Source: Candidatus Melainabacteria bacterium (lineage in GTDB: Bacteria > Cyanobacteriota > Vampirovibrionia > 2-02-FULL-35-15). Taken from it: DNA of 64,000 nt. How positions within the stretch are numbered: the stretch's first letter is position 1; every line of letters begins with the position of its first letter. The notes beneath the pieces were generated by a model. The model was not told the DNA's origin. It was given only the letters and a program-made list of their open reading frames with translations, and did no database searches. Below, in pieces: positions 41,266 through 50,395 of the stretch. The translations under genes and the position numbers were made by a program. The stretch spans positions 372,001 to 436,000 of the forward strand of contig JAHFBF010000002.1 of NCBI GenBank assembly GCA_023250195.1. Direction: 5' to 3'.

Positions 41266-42234
41266 ATGAAGATAGATTTCAAAGTCATTTTGTTTTTTGT
41301 ATTTTTTGTAGTGCTTATACTCCCTTTACATTCATGCAGTTTATCAAAAGATACCAATAAAACAGTTCTTCGACTTGGCTTTATGCCTAATGTTACTCAT
41401 GCTACAGCACTTGTAGGAATTGAGAAAAATATTTTTCAGGATGAGTTGGGGGATACTGTCAAATTCAAACCAGTTCACTTTGTAGTAGGAAACAGCATTA
41501 TAGATGCCTTTATAACAAATCAACTTGATGCTGCCTATGTTGGTCCAGGACCTTTTATTAATGCAACTTATAGAAAGATCCCCATTAAATTATTAGCAAA
41601 TGCAGCAAACAGCGGCACTGTAATCGTAGGTGTAAAGGCAATTCATGAATTGCCCCAACAAAGCAATATAAGAATTGCAGTTCCTCAATATGGAAATACA
41701 CAGGATTTAATATTAAGAGGATATTTAAAACAAAATAATTTATTAGGCAGGGCAAAGATCATCGCTATTCCACCTCAGGATACAGGAACTGCATTTTTTA
41801 CAATGTCAATTGATGCTGCATGTTTACCGGAGCCATGGGGAACAATCTTAATTGAAAAAAATATTTGCAGATTATTGGTTAATGAAAAATCAATCTTAAA
41901 TAATGGTAACTATCCTGTAACTCTATTAGTAACAAATAAGCAATTTGCAGACAAGAATCCTGATTTAATAGAAAAATTATTAACCGCTAACAGTAAGGCA
42001 AATGAATTTATAGCTAACCATCCACAAGAAGCAGTTAAAGTTACTAAAAATGCTATATCAAGGATCTCAAAAAAAGAAATAAATGAAGCTATTATTGCAA
42101 AGGCTTTTAAAAGATGTTCTTTTACCAATAATTTAGATTTAAATGTATTGAAAGAATTCCAAAGTATTGGCATAATTGCAGGGTATTATAAAAAAGGATT
42201 TTTAGATAAAAAACGTGAAAATAACATTAATTAG
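41266..42234 (+). CDS. ABC transporter substrate-binding protein (SsuA/TauA/NMT1 type)
   Basis: LRLGFMPNVTHATALVGIE, DAAYVGPGPFINA; lipoprotein-like N-terminus. Confidence 0.87.
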   Translation: MKIDFKVILFFVFFVVLILPLHSCSLSKDTNKTVLRLGFMPNVTHATALVGIEKNIFQDELGDTVKFKPVHFVVGNSIIDAFITNQLDAAYVGPGPFINATYRKIPIKLLANAANSGTVIVGVKAIHELPQQSNIRIAVPQYGNTQDLILRGYLKQNNLLGRAKIIAIPPQDTGTAFFTMSIDAACLPEPWGTILIEKNICRLLVNEKSILNNGNYPVTLLVTNKQFADKNPDLIEKLLTANSKANEFIANHPQEAVKVTKNAISRISKKEINEAIIAKAFKRCSFTNNLDLNVLKEFQSIGIIAGYYKKGFLDKKRENNIN

Positions 42235-42967
42235 AGTTGCTTTTTTTATTTTACTTTTTTCAATTTGGTATCTTGTTGAAAAGTTAGGGCATATACCATC
42301 ATATATTCTTCCTTCTCCATTATCAGTCATTGAAAGCTTTTACCATGGATTTTTAAAGGGTGGATATACAACTGCGATTTTCAGTTCACTTATCCGGGTT
42401 TTAATTGGATATTTTATGGCATTAGGTATTGGAATAATCACAGGTATTCTGCTTGCACGATATTATATTCTTGATGTAACCTTTGGCAAAATAATTCTTG
42501 CACTGCAATCAATACCAAGCGTAGCGTGGGTTCCACTTGCCCTGCTCTGGTTTGGAATAACTGACAGCGCAGTAATATTTATTATTATTTTAGAAGCAGT
42601 TTTACCTGTTACATTAAGCACAAGAAACGCCATGAAAAATATTCCGCCAAATTTAATCCGTGCAGCGCAAACTTTAGGAAGCAAAGGATTACATCTTTAT
42701 CAAAATGTGATTATTAAAGCGATGATTCCAGAACTGGTTACTGGACTAAGGTTAAGCTGGGCATTTGCCTGGAGAGCACTAATAGCAGGTGAACTTTTTA
42801 TAAGTGGCTCTGGAATCGGACAAACATTAGAGCTGGGCAGATCACTGGCTGATATGTCAGAAGTAATAGCAATGATTACAACAATTGGAGTGATTGGCTT
42901 TTTAACAGAGAATATTTTCTTCGGTACAATAGAAAAAAGAGTAAGACTGGCATGGGGGCTGCAGTAA
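42215..42967 (+). CDS. ABC transporter permease (SsuC/TauC type)
   Basis: BPD permease; ALQSIPSVAWVPLALLWFG; ITGLRLSWAFAWRALIAGE. Confidence 0.9.
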   Translation: MKITLIRVAFFILLFSIWYLVEKLGHIPSYILPSPLSVIESFYHGFLKGGYTTAIFSSLIRVLIGYFMALGIGIITGILLARYYILDVTFGKIILALQSIPSVAWVPLALLWFGITDSAVIFIIILEAVLPVTLSTRNAMKNIPPNLIRAAQTLGSKGLHLYQNVIIKAMIPELVTGLRLSWAFAWRALIAGELFISGSGIGQTLELGRSLADMSEVIAMITTIGVIGFLTENIFFGTIEKRVRLAWGLQ

Positions 42968-42989
42968 GGGTAAACCAATGTGTTTGCCT
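42968..42989. repeat. short hairpin repeat GGGTAAAC-CAATGT-GTTTGCCT
   Basis: Same layout as 10944-10965. Confidence 0.75.
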
Positions 42990-43001
42990 AACATTAAAAT
43001 G

Positions 43002-43775
43002 ATCAATCCAAAAATAAAATTTCTTAATGTCACGAAATCATATGACAACAATTCAAAAAATGAAGTCATCCTACAGGACTTAAGTTTTGAAATTTATGCA
43101 GAAGAATTTGTATGTATTTTAGGACCCTCTGGTTCAGGCAAAACAACAGTTTTAGGACTTGTTGCTGGATTTATAAAACCATCTTCAGGAAATGTACTTT
43201 TCAATTCAAAAGACATAATAAGACCAGACAGCTCACGTACATTGGTTTTTCAGGAATATGCACTCTTCCCATGGTTAAATATTTTAGATAATGTGGCATT
43301 TGGTTTAACTACAAAAAATCATAAAAATAATTATGCAAGAGAAAAAGCTTCTGAATACTTAAATCTGGTAGGACTTTCTGCATATGAAGATCATTCAGTA
43401 AGCCAGCTTTCCGGAGGAATGAAACAAAGAGTTGCTATTGCAAGAGCACTGGCTGTTGATCCTGAAGTTTTATTACTTGATGAACCTTTTGGAGCTCTTG
43501 ATCAGCAAACCAGAGAGAGCATGCAGACTGAATTAACCAGATTAATGACCAAGACAAAAAAAACGGTTTTATTTGTAACTCATAGCGTGGATGAAGCATT
43601 AAAACTTGCCGATAGAATTCTGATAATCGGCGGAAAACCCGGCAAATTACTTTTCGACACTACAATTGCTGCAACAAGACCAAGAGATTTAAATAATTAC
43701 CAGCTGGTAACTATTAGAAATAAAATTCTCGACAAATTATCTCAGCCTGATTTATTTATGGGATCAGATATCTAA
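43002..43775 (+). CDS. ABC transporter ATP-binding protein (SsuB/TauB type); track start 42978 lies inside a repeat
   Basis: LGPSGSGKTT, LSGGMKQRVAIARALAVDPEVLLLDEPFGALD. Confidence 0.93.
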   Translation: MNPKIKFLNVTKSYDNNSKNEVILQDLSFEIYAEEFVCILGPSGSGKTTVLGLVAGFIKPSSGNVLFNSKDIIRPDSSRTLVFQEYALFPWLNILDNVAFGLTTKNHKNNYAREKASEYLNLVGLSAYEDHSVSQLSGGMKQRVAIARALAVDPEVLLLDEPFGALDQQTRESMQTELTRLMTKTKKTVLFVTHSVDEALKLADRILIIGGKPGKLLFDTTIAATRPRDLNNYQLVTIRNKILDKLSQPDLFMGSDI

Positions 43776-43776
43776 A

Positions 43777-44628
43777 ATGCAATTCACAGAGAATAAAACA
43801 AATGGTTCTCTTTATGTCATAGCAACGCCAATTGGCAATCTTGAGGATATTACACTTCGTGCCATTCGGATTCTGAAAGAAGTTGATTTTATTTTATGTG
43901 AAGATAAAAGGATTACTCAAAAATTATTAAATAAATATGAAATCAAAACAAAGCTAATATCATTTCATAAGTTCAATGAAAAAGAAGAGGCTGAAAGAAT
44001 AATAGATTACTTAAACGGTGGTAAGGACATTGCTCTTGTTTCTGATGCTGGAAGTCCATTAATATCAGATCCGGGAGCTGATTTAATTTCAACTGCATAT
44101 AAAAATGGAATAAAAGTGATTTCTATACCAGGAGCATGTGCATTAATCAGTGCATTATCAATTTGTCCTATAAAGTTCAATGAATTTACATTCTTTGGTT
44201 TCCTGCCGGAAAAAGTATCGAAAAGAAATGATCTGATTTCTTCATTCAGCAAAAATTGTTCAGTGGCAGTTTTATATATTGCACCACACGATTTAAAAAA
44301 ATATATTAAGGAGATTTACGACAAATACCCGACAATAAATATTTTTCATACCAGAGAGCTGACAAAAATTTACGAAGAATCCTGGCATGGGAAAATAAAG
44401 GATTTTCTCAATTTGACAGAAAAAAGAGTATTCAAAGGTGAAATGGTTTTAGTACTTGACTTTCAAGAAATCAGATCCAACAAAACAAGAAAACCTGATA
44501 ATGACATAATTGATGAGATGAAAAAATACATTTCCAAAGGAACATCATTAAAAGAAGCTTCAAAGCTTTGTGCAAAAGAATACGATTTATCAAGCAATGA
44601 TTTATATAAAATGTATCTAAAAAAATAG
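43777..44628 (+). CDS. rsmI: 16S rRNA (cytidine1402-2'-O)-methyltransferase
   Basis: LYVIATPIGNLEDITLRAI, CEDKRITQKLL, LVSDAGSPLISDPG. Confidence 0.95.
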   Translation: MQFTENKTNGSLYVIATPIGNLEDITLRAIRILKEVDFILCEDKRITQKLLNKYEIKTKLISFHKFNEKEEAERIIDYLNGGKDIALVSDAGSPLISDPGADLISTAYKNGIKVISIPGACALISALSICPIKFNEFTFFGFLPEKVSKRNDLISSFSKNCSVAVLYIAPHDLKKYIKEIYDKYPTINIFHTRELTKIYEESWHGKIKDFLNLTEKRVFKGEMVLVLDFQEIRSNKTRKPDNDIIDEMKKYISKGTSLKEASKLCAKEYDLSSNDLYKMYLKK

Positions 44629-44651
44629 AGGCGCAGTTAATTACGCCTCTA
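44626..44651. repeat. palindromic repeat TAGAGGCG...CGCCTCTA overlapping the rsmI stop codon
   Basis: Arms match the 34072-34101 palindrome. Confidence 0.8.
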
Positions 44652-44677
44652 CACAGAGCTAATATCAATTTATTGAA

Positions 44678-44956
44678 TTATCTTCTATTTACTGAAGATT
44701 TAAATTGTTTCCCTGCAGAAAACTTTGGAGCAATACTTGCTGGAATCATAATTTCCTGTCCAGTTTTTGGATTTCTGCCTTTTCTTTCTTTTCTTTTTCT
44801 TGGTTCAAAGGTACCAAATCCAACCAATGTAACTTTTTCACCTTTTGAAAGGGCCTTCATAATTGATTCAAGAGTTGTAGAAACTATTTCATCAGCTTTC
44901 TTTTGTGTAAGCTGTTCTTTATTTGCTAATTGAAGTACTAAGTCTTGTTTATTCAT
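44678..44956 (-). CDS. HU-family DNA-binding protein
   Basis: MNKQDLVLQLA ... VGFGTFEPRKRKERKGRNPKTGQEIMIPA; start trimmed, GGAG upstream. Confidence 0.96.
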   Translation of the reverse strand: MNKQDLVLQLANKEQLTQKKADEIVSTTLESIMKALSKGEKVTLVGFGTFEPRKRKERKGRNPKTGQEIMIPASIAPKFSAGKQFKSSVNRR

Positions 44957-45340
44957 ATATCCTCCGTTTTTATTATTTATTCCGCAACACGATTTTCTAA
45001 TAAAATTGTGTTGCTTTGCAAAGTGCATCTACTCTCTGTTTGATGTATCGTAATTTAGGTTTTGTCGAATAAATCGAACAAAACCTTTCTTTGCCAGTTC
45101 ATCATTGTAGTCAAATTACACATGCTAAGGTAATTAAGATGATATGCTAAAAAGCTTGATTTGTCTAGGTTCTAGGGGATTTATAACCTTTAATGTAGTT
45201 TAAAATAGACTGTTAGTGATACAAGTTTTTACAATACACAACAAGTTCTGCCATAGATTATTTTGCTGTTTATATGCAAATTTTCAGTGCCATTCAGATT
45301 TGTAGTTATAGTATGTTAAAAAGTGTCATAATTTGCATTT

Positions 45341-46585
45341 ATGGTGATAAGAAATAAATCCGCAAAGTTAAAACTTACAAATTTTGTTAAGGCATTAGAC
45401 TTAGACAAAGCATCTGAGATTCATATCTCAAATGGAATAATTCTACCTAAAGAACAATCTGTTAAGAATGATTTTACAGTAGTTGATTGTAAAGATTGTA
45501 TTGTTGCACCAGGATTTATTGACACTCAATTAAATGGCTTTGAAGACTGTGACTTTTGGAATCTTCCAAGTTTTGAAAAAATTGATGCTTTAAGGTTAAG
45601 ACTTGCATTATCCGGCGTGGTTGCATTCTGCCCAACAATTATTACTGCACCAAAAGAAAAAATTACTCAGTCCATTGATCACATAAACTCTTATATAAAA
45701 CAATCAAAAAATGACATCGGTGCAAAAATATTAGGCATACATCTCGAGGGTATTTTCATTACAAAATACGGGGTTCATGAAAGCAAATATGTTCAAAAAG
45801 AACTGACAATTAAAAACCTTGAACCATTTATAAAAGAAAATATAGTGATTTTTACCCTTGCACCAGAGCTTGATAAGACTGGTGAAGCAATAAAGTTTCT
45901 TCAAAAAAATAATATTTTAGTTTCAATTGGACATAGTAATGCAACTTATAGAGAAGGAAAAACAGCAATAAAAAAGTTTGGACTAGACTGTGTTACTCAT
46001 ATGTTTAATTCCTTAAAAGGTATTGAAGGTTTTTCACATAGAGGAAATAATCCGGTAAATTTAAAAGCCCTGGAATTGAAACTTACAGATGACAATACAA
46101 TTATTCCAGAGCAAGATGGGATTATACTCTCACTGTTAAAAGAGAAGAATGTCTGCTGCATGGTAATAGCTGATGGACTTCATGTAAACAAGGAAACAAT
46201 AGAATTTTTATACCGGCTTAAGGGTAAAGAACAATTTTCACTTGTTACTGATATGGTTTCAACAGAATTTTTCACATTAGCTAAAAGGCAGGGAACTTTA
46301 GGAGGTGGACAAACTCCTCTTGAAAAATGTGTTTTTAATTTAGTGAATTGGGGAATTTGTAATATTGAAGAGGCTTTAATATGTGCTTCAAGACCAATCG
46401 CTAATAAATTAAGAATTGCTAAAGACTTAGGGTTAAGTCCGCTGGGATTGTGTCCGCTAGGACTGTGTCCGCTAGGACTTGGTGAATTAAGCTTTGGGAA
46501 AGAAGCAAATATTACTCTCTGGGATACTAACAAAAACAGAGTTAAGGGAACTATTATGGGAGAGAATATATTCTTAAATTACTGA
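45341..46585 (+). CDS. nagA: N-acetylglucosamine-6-phosphate deacetylase
   Basis: APGFIDTQLNGF, GIHLEGIFI, GHSNATY, THMFNSLKG, HVNKETI. Confidence 0.88.
   Translation: MVIRNKSAKLKLTNFVKALDLDKASEIHISNGIILPKEQSVKNDFTVVDCKDCIVAPGFIDTQLNGFEDCDFWNLPSFEKIDALRLRLALSGVVAFCPTIITAPKEKITQSIDHINSYIKQSKNDIGAKILGIHLEGIFITKYGVHESKYVQKELTIKNLEPFIKENIVIFTLAPELDKTGEAIKFLQKNNILVSIGHSNATYREGKTAIKKFGLDCVTHMFNSLKGIEGFSHRGNNPVNLKALELKLTDDNTIIPEQDGIILSLLKEKNVCCMVIADGLHVNKETIEFLYRLKGKEQFSLVTDMVSTEFFTLAKRQGTLGGGQTPLEKCVFNLVNWGICNIEEALICASRPIANKLRIAKDLGLSPLGLCPLGLCPLGLGELSFGKEANITLWDTNKNRVKGTIMGENIFLNY
46433..46477 (+). repeat. 15-nt tandem repeat x3 in nagA (encodes LSPLG-LCPLG-LCPLG)
   Basis: TTAAGTCCGCTGGGA / TTGTGTCCGCTAGGA / CTGTGTCCGCTAGGA. 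Confidence 0.85.
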
Positions 46586-46599
46586 GGTATTGAAATATC

Positions 46600-46899
46600 A
46601 TGAGTGTATATGTTTTAGGTTGGCCACAAGCAAATGGAAAAATTGCCATCTTATGTAGATCTGGTGGAGTAAATCCAGGGCCGGCATTTTGCCAGACAAG
46701 AAAAGAAGCAGTACTTCTAAGAACAAAACTTGCAAATGATCCAAGAGGCAGAAGCAATAGAAAAGCTCAGGAAATAATTAAAAGATTATTGATTTATATT
46801 TATTCAGGCGAAGAAACCATAATGTGGAGACCTGGTGATTTATGGGTTTATATGGATCCAAAGAAATTAATTCTTTTAGAACAGATGAAATTAAATTAA
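46600..46899 (+). CDS. hypothetical protein
   Basis: 99-aa ORF, MSVYVLGWPQANGKIAILCRSGGVNPGPAFC. Confidence 0.6.
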   Translation: MSVYVLGWPQANGKIAILCRSGGVNPGPAFCQTRKEAVLLRTKLANDPRGRSNRKAQEIIKRLLIYIYSGEETIMWRPGDLWVYMDPKKLILLEQMKLN

Positions 46900-47084
46900 C
46901 GTATCATTAATAGGAAAAGATTTCATTTTAATTTAACTTCTCTTAGGGTAAGTCCTAAATATAGATAACCCTCAGGGGTAAGTATATTAGTAAGAATCGG
47001 CTTTCACAATTAAAGGATTTATCCGGTTTACCTGGTAAATCCAATCCAGCGAAAGGAAATAGAAAGTCTGGAGCAAAATTTAAA

Positions 47085-47312
47085 ATGACCTATAATGCCT
47101 GTATTTTAAGAAGAGAAAGATTTAGAGGAATAAGCTTTCCAGCGCCAATTTATGGGTATTTGTCTCTATGCAAAGATTTAAAACACAAAAAAGCTGAAAT
47201 AGATAAAAATGCTGTTATTGTCCCGGGTAATTTGCCTTTTGTATCAAAAATGCTTGAGAAGTCCTCTCCTGAAGGTGTTAGACATGCCTGTTGGGGATTT
47301 CTACGATATTAA
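47085..47312 (+). CDS. hypothetical protein, probably longer at the 5' end
   Basis: 75-aa ORF; the reading frame stays open upstream. Confidence 0.4.
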   Translation: MTYNACILRRERFRGISFPAPIYGYLSLCKDLKHKKAEIDKNAVIVPGNLPFVSKMLEKSSPEGVRHACWGFLRY

Positions 47313-47389
47313 CCTGATATTAACCTGCTACTGGTAGTTTGACCGGGATAGCTCTAAGGGTTATTTTAAAAATTTGATTTTTAACATTC

Positions 47390-47764
47390 ATGCTCATTAA
47401 GGAAACTATGAACACCGATCTTGTAAAAAGAGATTCAACTAAAGATCTAAATTTTCTGCCTGGTTACTTTACTGGTAACTACACAGCTAAAGCATCTTCT
47501 TCAAGTATTCCTCAAATACAAAAGCTTACCAATGCAGCTCAGTCATTTACAAATGAACTCCAGAGGGCAATGCAAGAAAACCCAATAGTATTAAAAAACA
47601 CAATGATGCAGCCAGCAAAAGTTCAAAACGTTCTAAATGGTCTCCCACTTACAGCATCAGTTACCGAAAGAATTGGAGCAGAGGGAGCCATCCTGGCATT
47701 AAGTGCAGCATTACGTTACTGCCAATATTACAAAAAAAACAGCCCTTCTCCTCGTTTCATGTAA
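47390..47764 (+). CDS. hypothetical protein
   Basis: 124-aa ORF. Confidence 0.5.
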   Translation: MLIKETMNTDLVKRDSTKDLNFLPGYFTGNYTAKASSSSIPQIQKLTNAAQSFTNELQRAMQENPIVLKNTMMQPAKVQNVLNGLPLTASVTERIGAEGAILALSAALRYCQYYKKNSPSPRFM

Positions 47765-47944
47765 AGTTTTTACCTATCGCCCTCCTCGCTCATTCTTCGC
47801 TTGCTCGCCTCGCTTTGCGGGCGAAGCGGGTCGGGCTTTACATAGTGCACTTAAACTACCTCTTGTAACACTATTAGTGTTTGCAACGCTATACAATTTG
47901 ACAATATAAAGTAAATAGTTCATTATAATATCTGCATTTTTGCC

Positions 47945-48068
47945 AAAGAAAGTTAGGAGATAATCTAGAACCAAGTTCTAGAAAAGTCTTTAAAGTAACC
48001 CTAACCGAGGTAAATTAAAAATAATTTACTAATCTTTGGCCCCATCTTTAAAAGTGGGGTTTTTTGTT
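47945..48068 (+). ncRNA. putative ribosomal protein L10 leader
   Basis: Structured intergenic RNA ending in an attenuator hairpin directly upstream of rplJ. Confidence 0.55.
48039..48066 (+). terminator. Rho-independent attenuator/terminator
   Basis: CCCCATCTTTAAAAGTGGGG followed by TTTTTT. Confidence 0.85.
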
Positions 48069-48088
48069 TATCTATAAAGGATGCCAAC

Positions 48089-48619
48089 ATGGACAAGCTA
48101 AAAGAGAAAAAAGAAGTAGTACAAAGTTTTAAAGAGTTGTTTTCAAAATCTACTTTAACTATTGTTACTGATTACAGAGGTTTTACTGTTGCAGAAATTA
48201 CCGATTTAAGAAAAAGACTACACAAAAACAATGCTGATTATAAAATCGCAAAGAATACATTGATTAAACTTGCCGCTAAAGAAACAAATTTAACCGAACT
48301 GGAAGAATTCCTTAAAGGTCCTACTGCAATATTATTAAGTTTCGGTGACCCCACTGCATGTGCAAAAACATTTGTTGAATTTATCAAGGAGATTGAAAAA
48401 GGACAAATAAAGGGTGGGGTTCTAGATGGAAAATTATTAACAAAGGATGAAATTAAAACCTTTGCATCACTCCCTTCAAAAGAAGTTCTTCTTGGTCAGA
48501 TTGCAGGACTACTTACTGCAAATACTGCATCGATAGTAGGTATCTTTGAAAGTTTAATTAGAGACATTGCCCTTCTTACAGAAGAAGTAGCTAAAAAGAA
48601 TTCCACAGGTAAGGAATAA
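48089..48619 (+). CDS. rplJ: 50S ribosomal protein L10
   Basis: [19 protein letters not shown]; gene order before L7/L12. Confidence 0.95.
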   Translation: MDKLKEKKEVVQSFKELFSKSTLTIVTDYRGFTVAEITDLRKRLHKNNADYKIAKNTLIKLAAKETNLTELEEFLKGPTAILLSFGDPTACAKTFVEFIKEIEKGQIKGGVLDGKLLTKDEIKTFASLPSKEVLLGQIAGLLTANTASIVGIFESLIRDIALLTEEVAKKNSTGKE

Positions 48620-48635
48620 AAAAGGAGATAAAAAA

Positions 48636-49001
48636 ATGGCAGGTAAAGTAGAAAAATTGTTGGAAGATATTTCAACATTAACAATTCTTGAAGCATCTGA
48701 ACTCAAGAAAATGATGGAAGAGAAGTTTGGTGTTACAGCAGCAGCACCTGTTGCAATGGCAGCAGTAGCAGCAGCCCCAGTTGAAGAAAAGGATGCATTT
48801 GATGTAGTCTTAGCAAGCGCAGGCGATAAGAAGATTGAAGTTTTAAAGGTAGTACGTGAAGTAACAGGACTAGGCTTAAAAGAAGCAAAAGATCTTGTTG
48901 ACGGAGCACCAAAACCACTTAAAAACGGTCTTAAAAAAGACGAGGCAGAAAGCATTAAGAAAAAGATTGAAGCTGCTGGCGGCAAAGTAGAGTTGAAATA
49001 A
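48636..49001 (+). CDS. rplL: 50S ribosomal protein L7/L12
   Basis: [31 protein letters not shown]. Confidence 0.98.
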   Translation: MAGKVEKLLEDISTLTILEASELKKMMEEKFGVTAAAPVAMAAVAAAPVEEKDAFDVVLASAGDKKIEVLKVVREVTGLGLKEAKDLVDGAPKPLKNGLKKDEAESIKKKIEAAGGKVELK

Positions 49002-49007
49002 CTATAG

Positions 49008-49029
49008 GGGCAGATCCATTTGTCTGCCC
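49008..49029. repeat. short hairpin repeat GGGCAGAT-CCATTT-GTCTGCCC
   Basis: Same layout as 10944-10965. Confidence 0.75.
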
Positions 49030-49051
49030 GGTTTAGGGCACCAATCAAAAC

Positions 49052-50395
49052 GTGTTCAAAAAATTACTAATTGCAAATAGAGGTGAAGTTGCACTTCGCA
49101 TTATCCGGGCAGCTCGTGAGCTTGGAATTGAAACTGTTGCAGTTTACTCTCAGGCTGATGCAACTTCACTTCATGTAGAGCTAGCCGACGAAGCTTATTG
49201 TATCGGTCCTGCAAGATCAGCAAATAGTTATTTAAACATCCCTTCAATAATCAGCACTGCAATTTTGTGCAGAGCAGATGCAATTCATCCCGGCTACGGA
49301 TTTTTAGCTGAAAATGCAACCTTTGCTGAAATGTGTGAATCACATGGAATTAAATTCATAGGACCAACATCAAAAAATATTTCTTCAATGGGAGATAAAT
49401 CTACTGCTAAAACAATCATGAAAGATTCTAAGGTCCCTGTAATTCCAGGAATTGACGGTCTAATAGATAACTCACAAAAAGCAATTGAAGGTGCAAAAAA
49501 TATTGGATATCCTGTCATTGTAAAAGCTACAGCAGGTGGTGGTGGAAGAGGGATGCGGGTAGCCTATGATGAAGAGCAATTAATCTCAAGTATTGATTCT
49601 GCAGCTCAGGAAGCAAACAATGCTTTTGGAAATGCCGGTATTTATCTTGAAAGATATATTACAAAAATCAGACATATTGAAGTACAAATACTGGCTGATG
49701 AGCATGGAAACGTAATTCATCTTGGAGAGAGAGACTGCACAGTACAAAGAAGACATCAAAAATTACTGGAAGAAGCACCAAGCTTACACATCAACAGCAC
49801 GCTAAGAGAAAAGATCGGACTCTATGCAGTTAACGCTGCAAAATCAATTAATTATAGAAATGCCGGCACAATTGAGTTTATCCTGGATCTGGAAACTAAA
49901 AACTTTTATTTTATGGAAATGAATACAAGGATTCAGGTAGAACATCCAGTTACAGAAACAATTTATAATATTGATTTAATTAAAGCTCAGATAAGAATAG
50001 CCAGTGGTGAAAAACTCTGGTTAAAACAGGATGATATTAAAATCAATGGTCATGCAATAGAATTTAGAATAAATGCTGAAGACCCGGAGAAAAATTTTGC
50101 ACCTTCACCTGGAAGAATTGACGGATATATTGCACCGGGTGGACCAGGGGTAAGGGTGGACAGCCACTGTTACACAGGTTATGAAGTCCCTCCATATTAT
50201 GATTCAATGATTGCAAAACTTATTGTATGGGATAAAGACAGAAATCTTGCTATAAAGCGTGGAATTAGAGCACTGGATGAGTTTGCCATTACCGGAATTC
50301 ATACTACAATTCCATTTCATTTAAAGGTTTTAGAACATCCAAAATTTATTTCCGGAGATTTTAGTACTGATTTCGTGGCTAAGGAATTCTCTTAA
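49052..50395 (+). CDS. accC: acetyl-CoA carboxylase biotin carboxylase subunit
   Basis: [49 protein letters not shown] start. Confidence 0.96.
   Translation: MFKKLLIANRGEVALRIIRAARELGIETVAVYSQADATSLHVELADEAYCIGPARSANSYLNIPSIISTAILCRADAIHPGYGFLAENATFAEMCESHGIKFIGPTSKNISSMGDKSTAKTIMKDSKVPVIPGIDGLIDNSQKAIEGAKNIGYPVIVKATAGGGGRGMRVAYDEEQLISSIDSAAQEANNAFGNAGIYLERYITKIRHIEVQILADEHGNVIHLGERDCTVQRRHQKLLEEAPSLHINSTLREKIGLYAVNAAKSINYRNAGTIEFILDLETKNFYFMEMNTRIQVEHPVTETIYNIDLIKAQIRIASGEKLWLKQDDIKINGHAIEFRINAEDPEKNFAPSPGRIDGYIAPGGPGVRVDSHCYTGYEVPPYYDSMIAKLIVWDKDRNLAIKRGIRALDEFAITGIHTTIPFHLKVLEHPKFISGDFSTDFVAKEFS

Noticed and set aside
46180-46533. 117-aa minus-strand ORF with SPSGHSPSGHNPSGLNP repeats
   Set aside because: Antisense of the 15-nt tandem repeat in nagA.
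48554-49048. 164-aa minus-strand ORF
   Set aside because: Antisense to rplL; low-complexity Ala/Ser composition mirrors the L7/L12 hinge codons.
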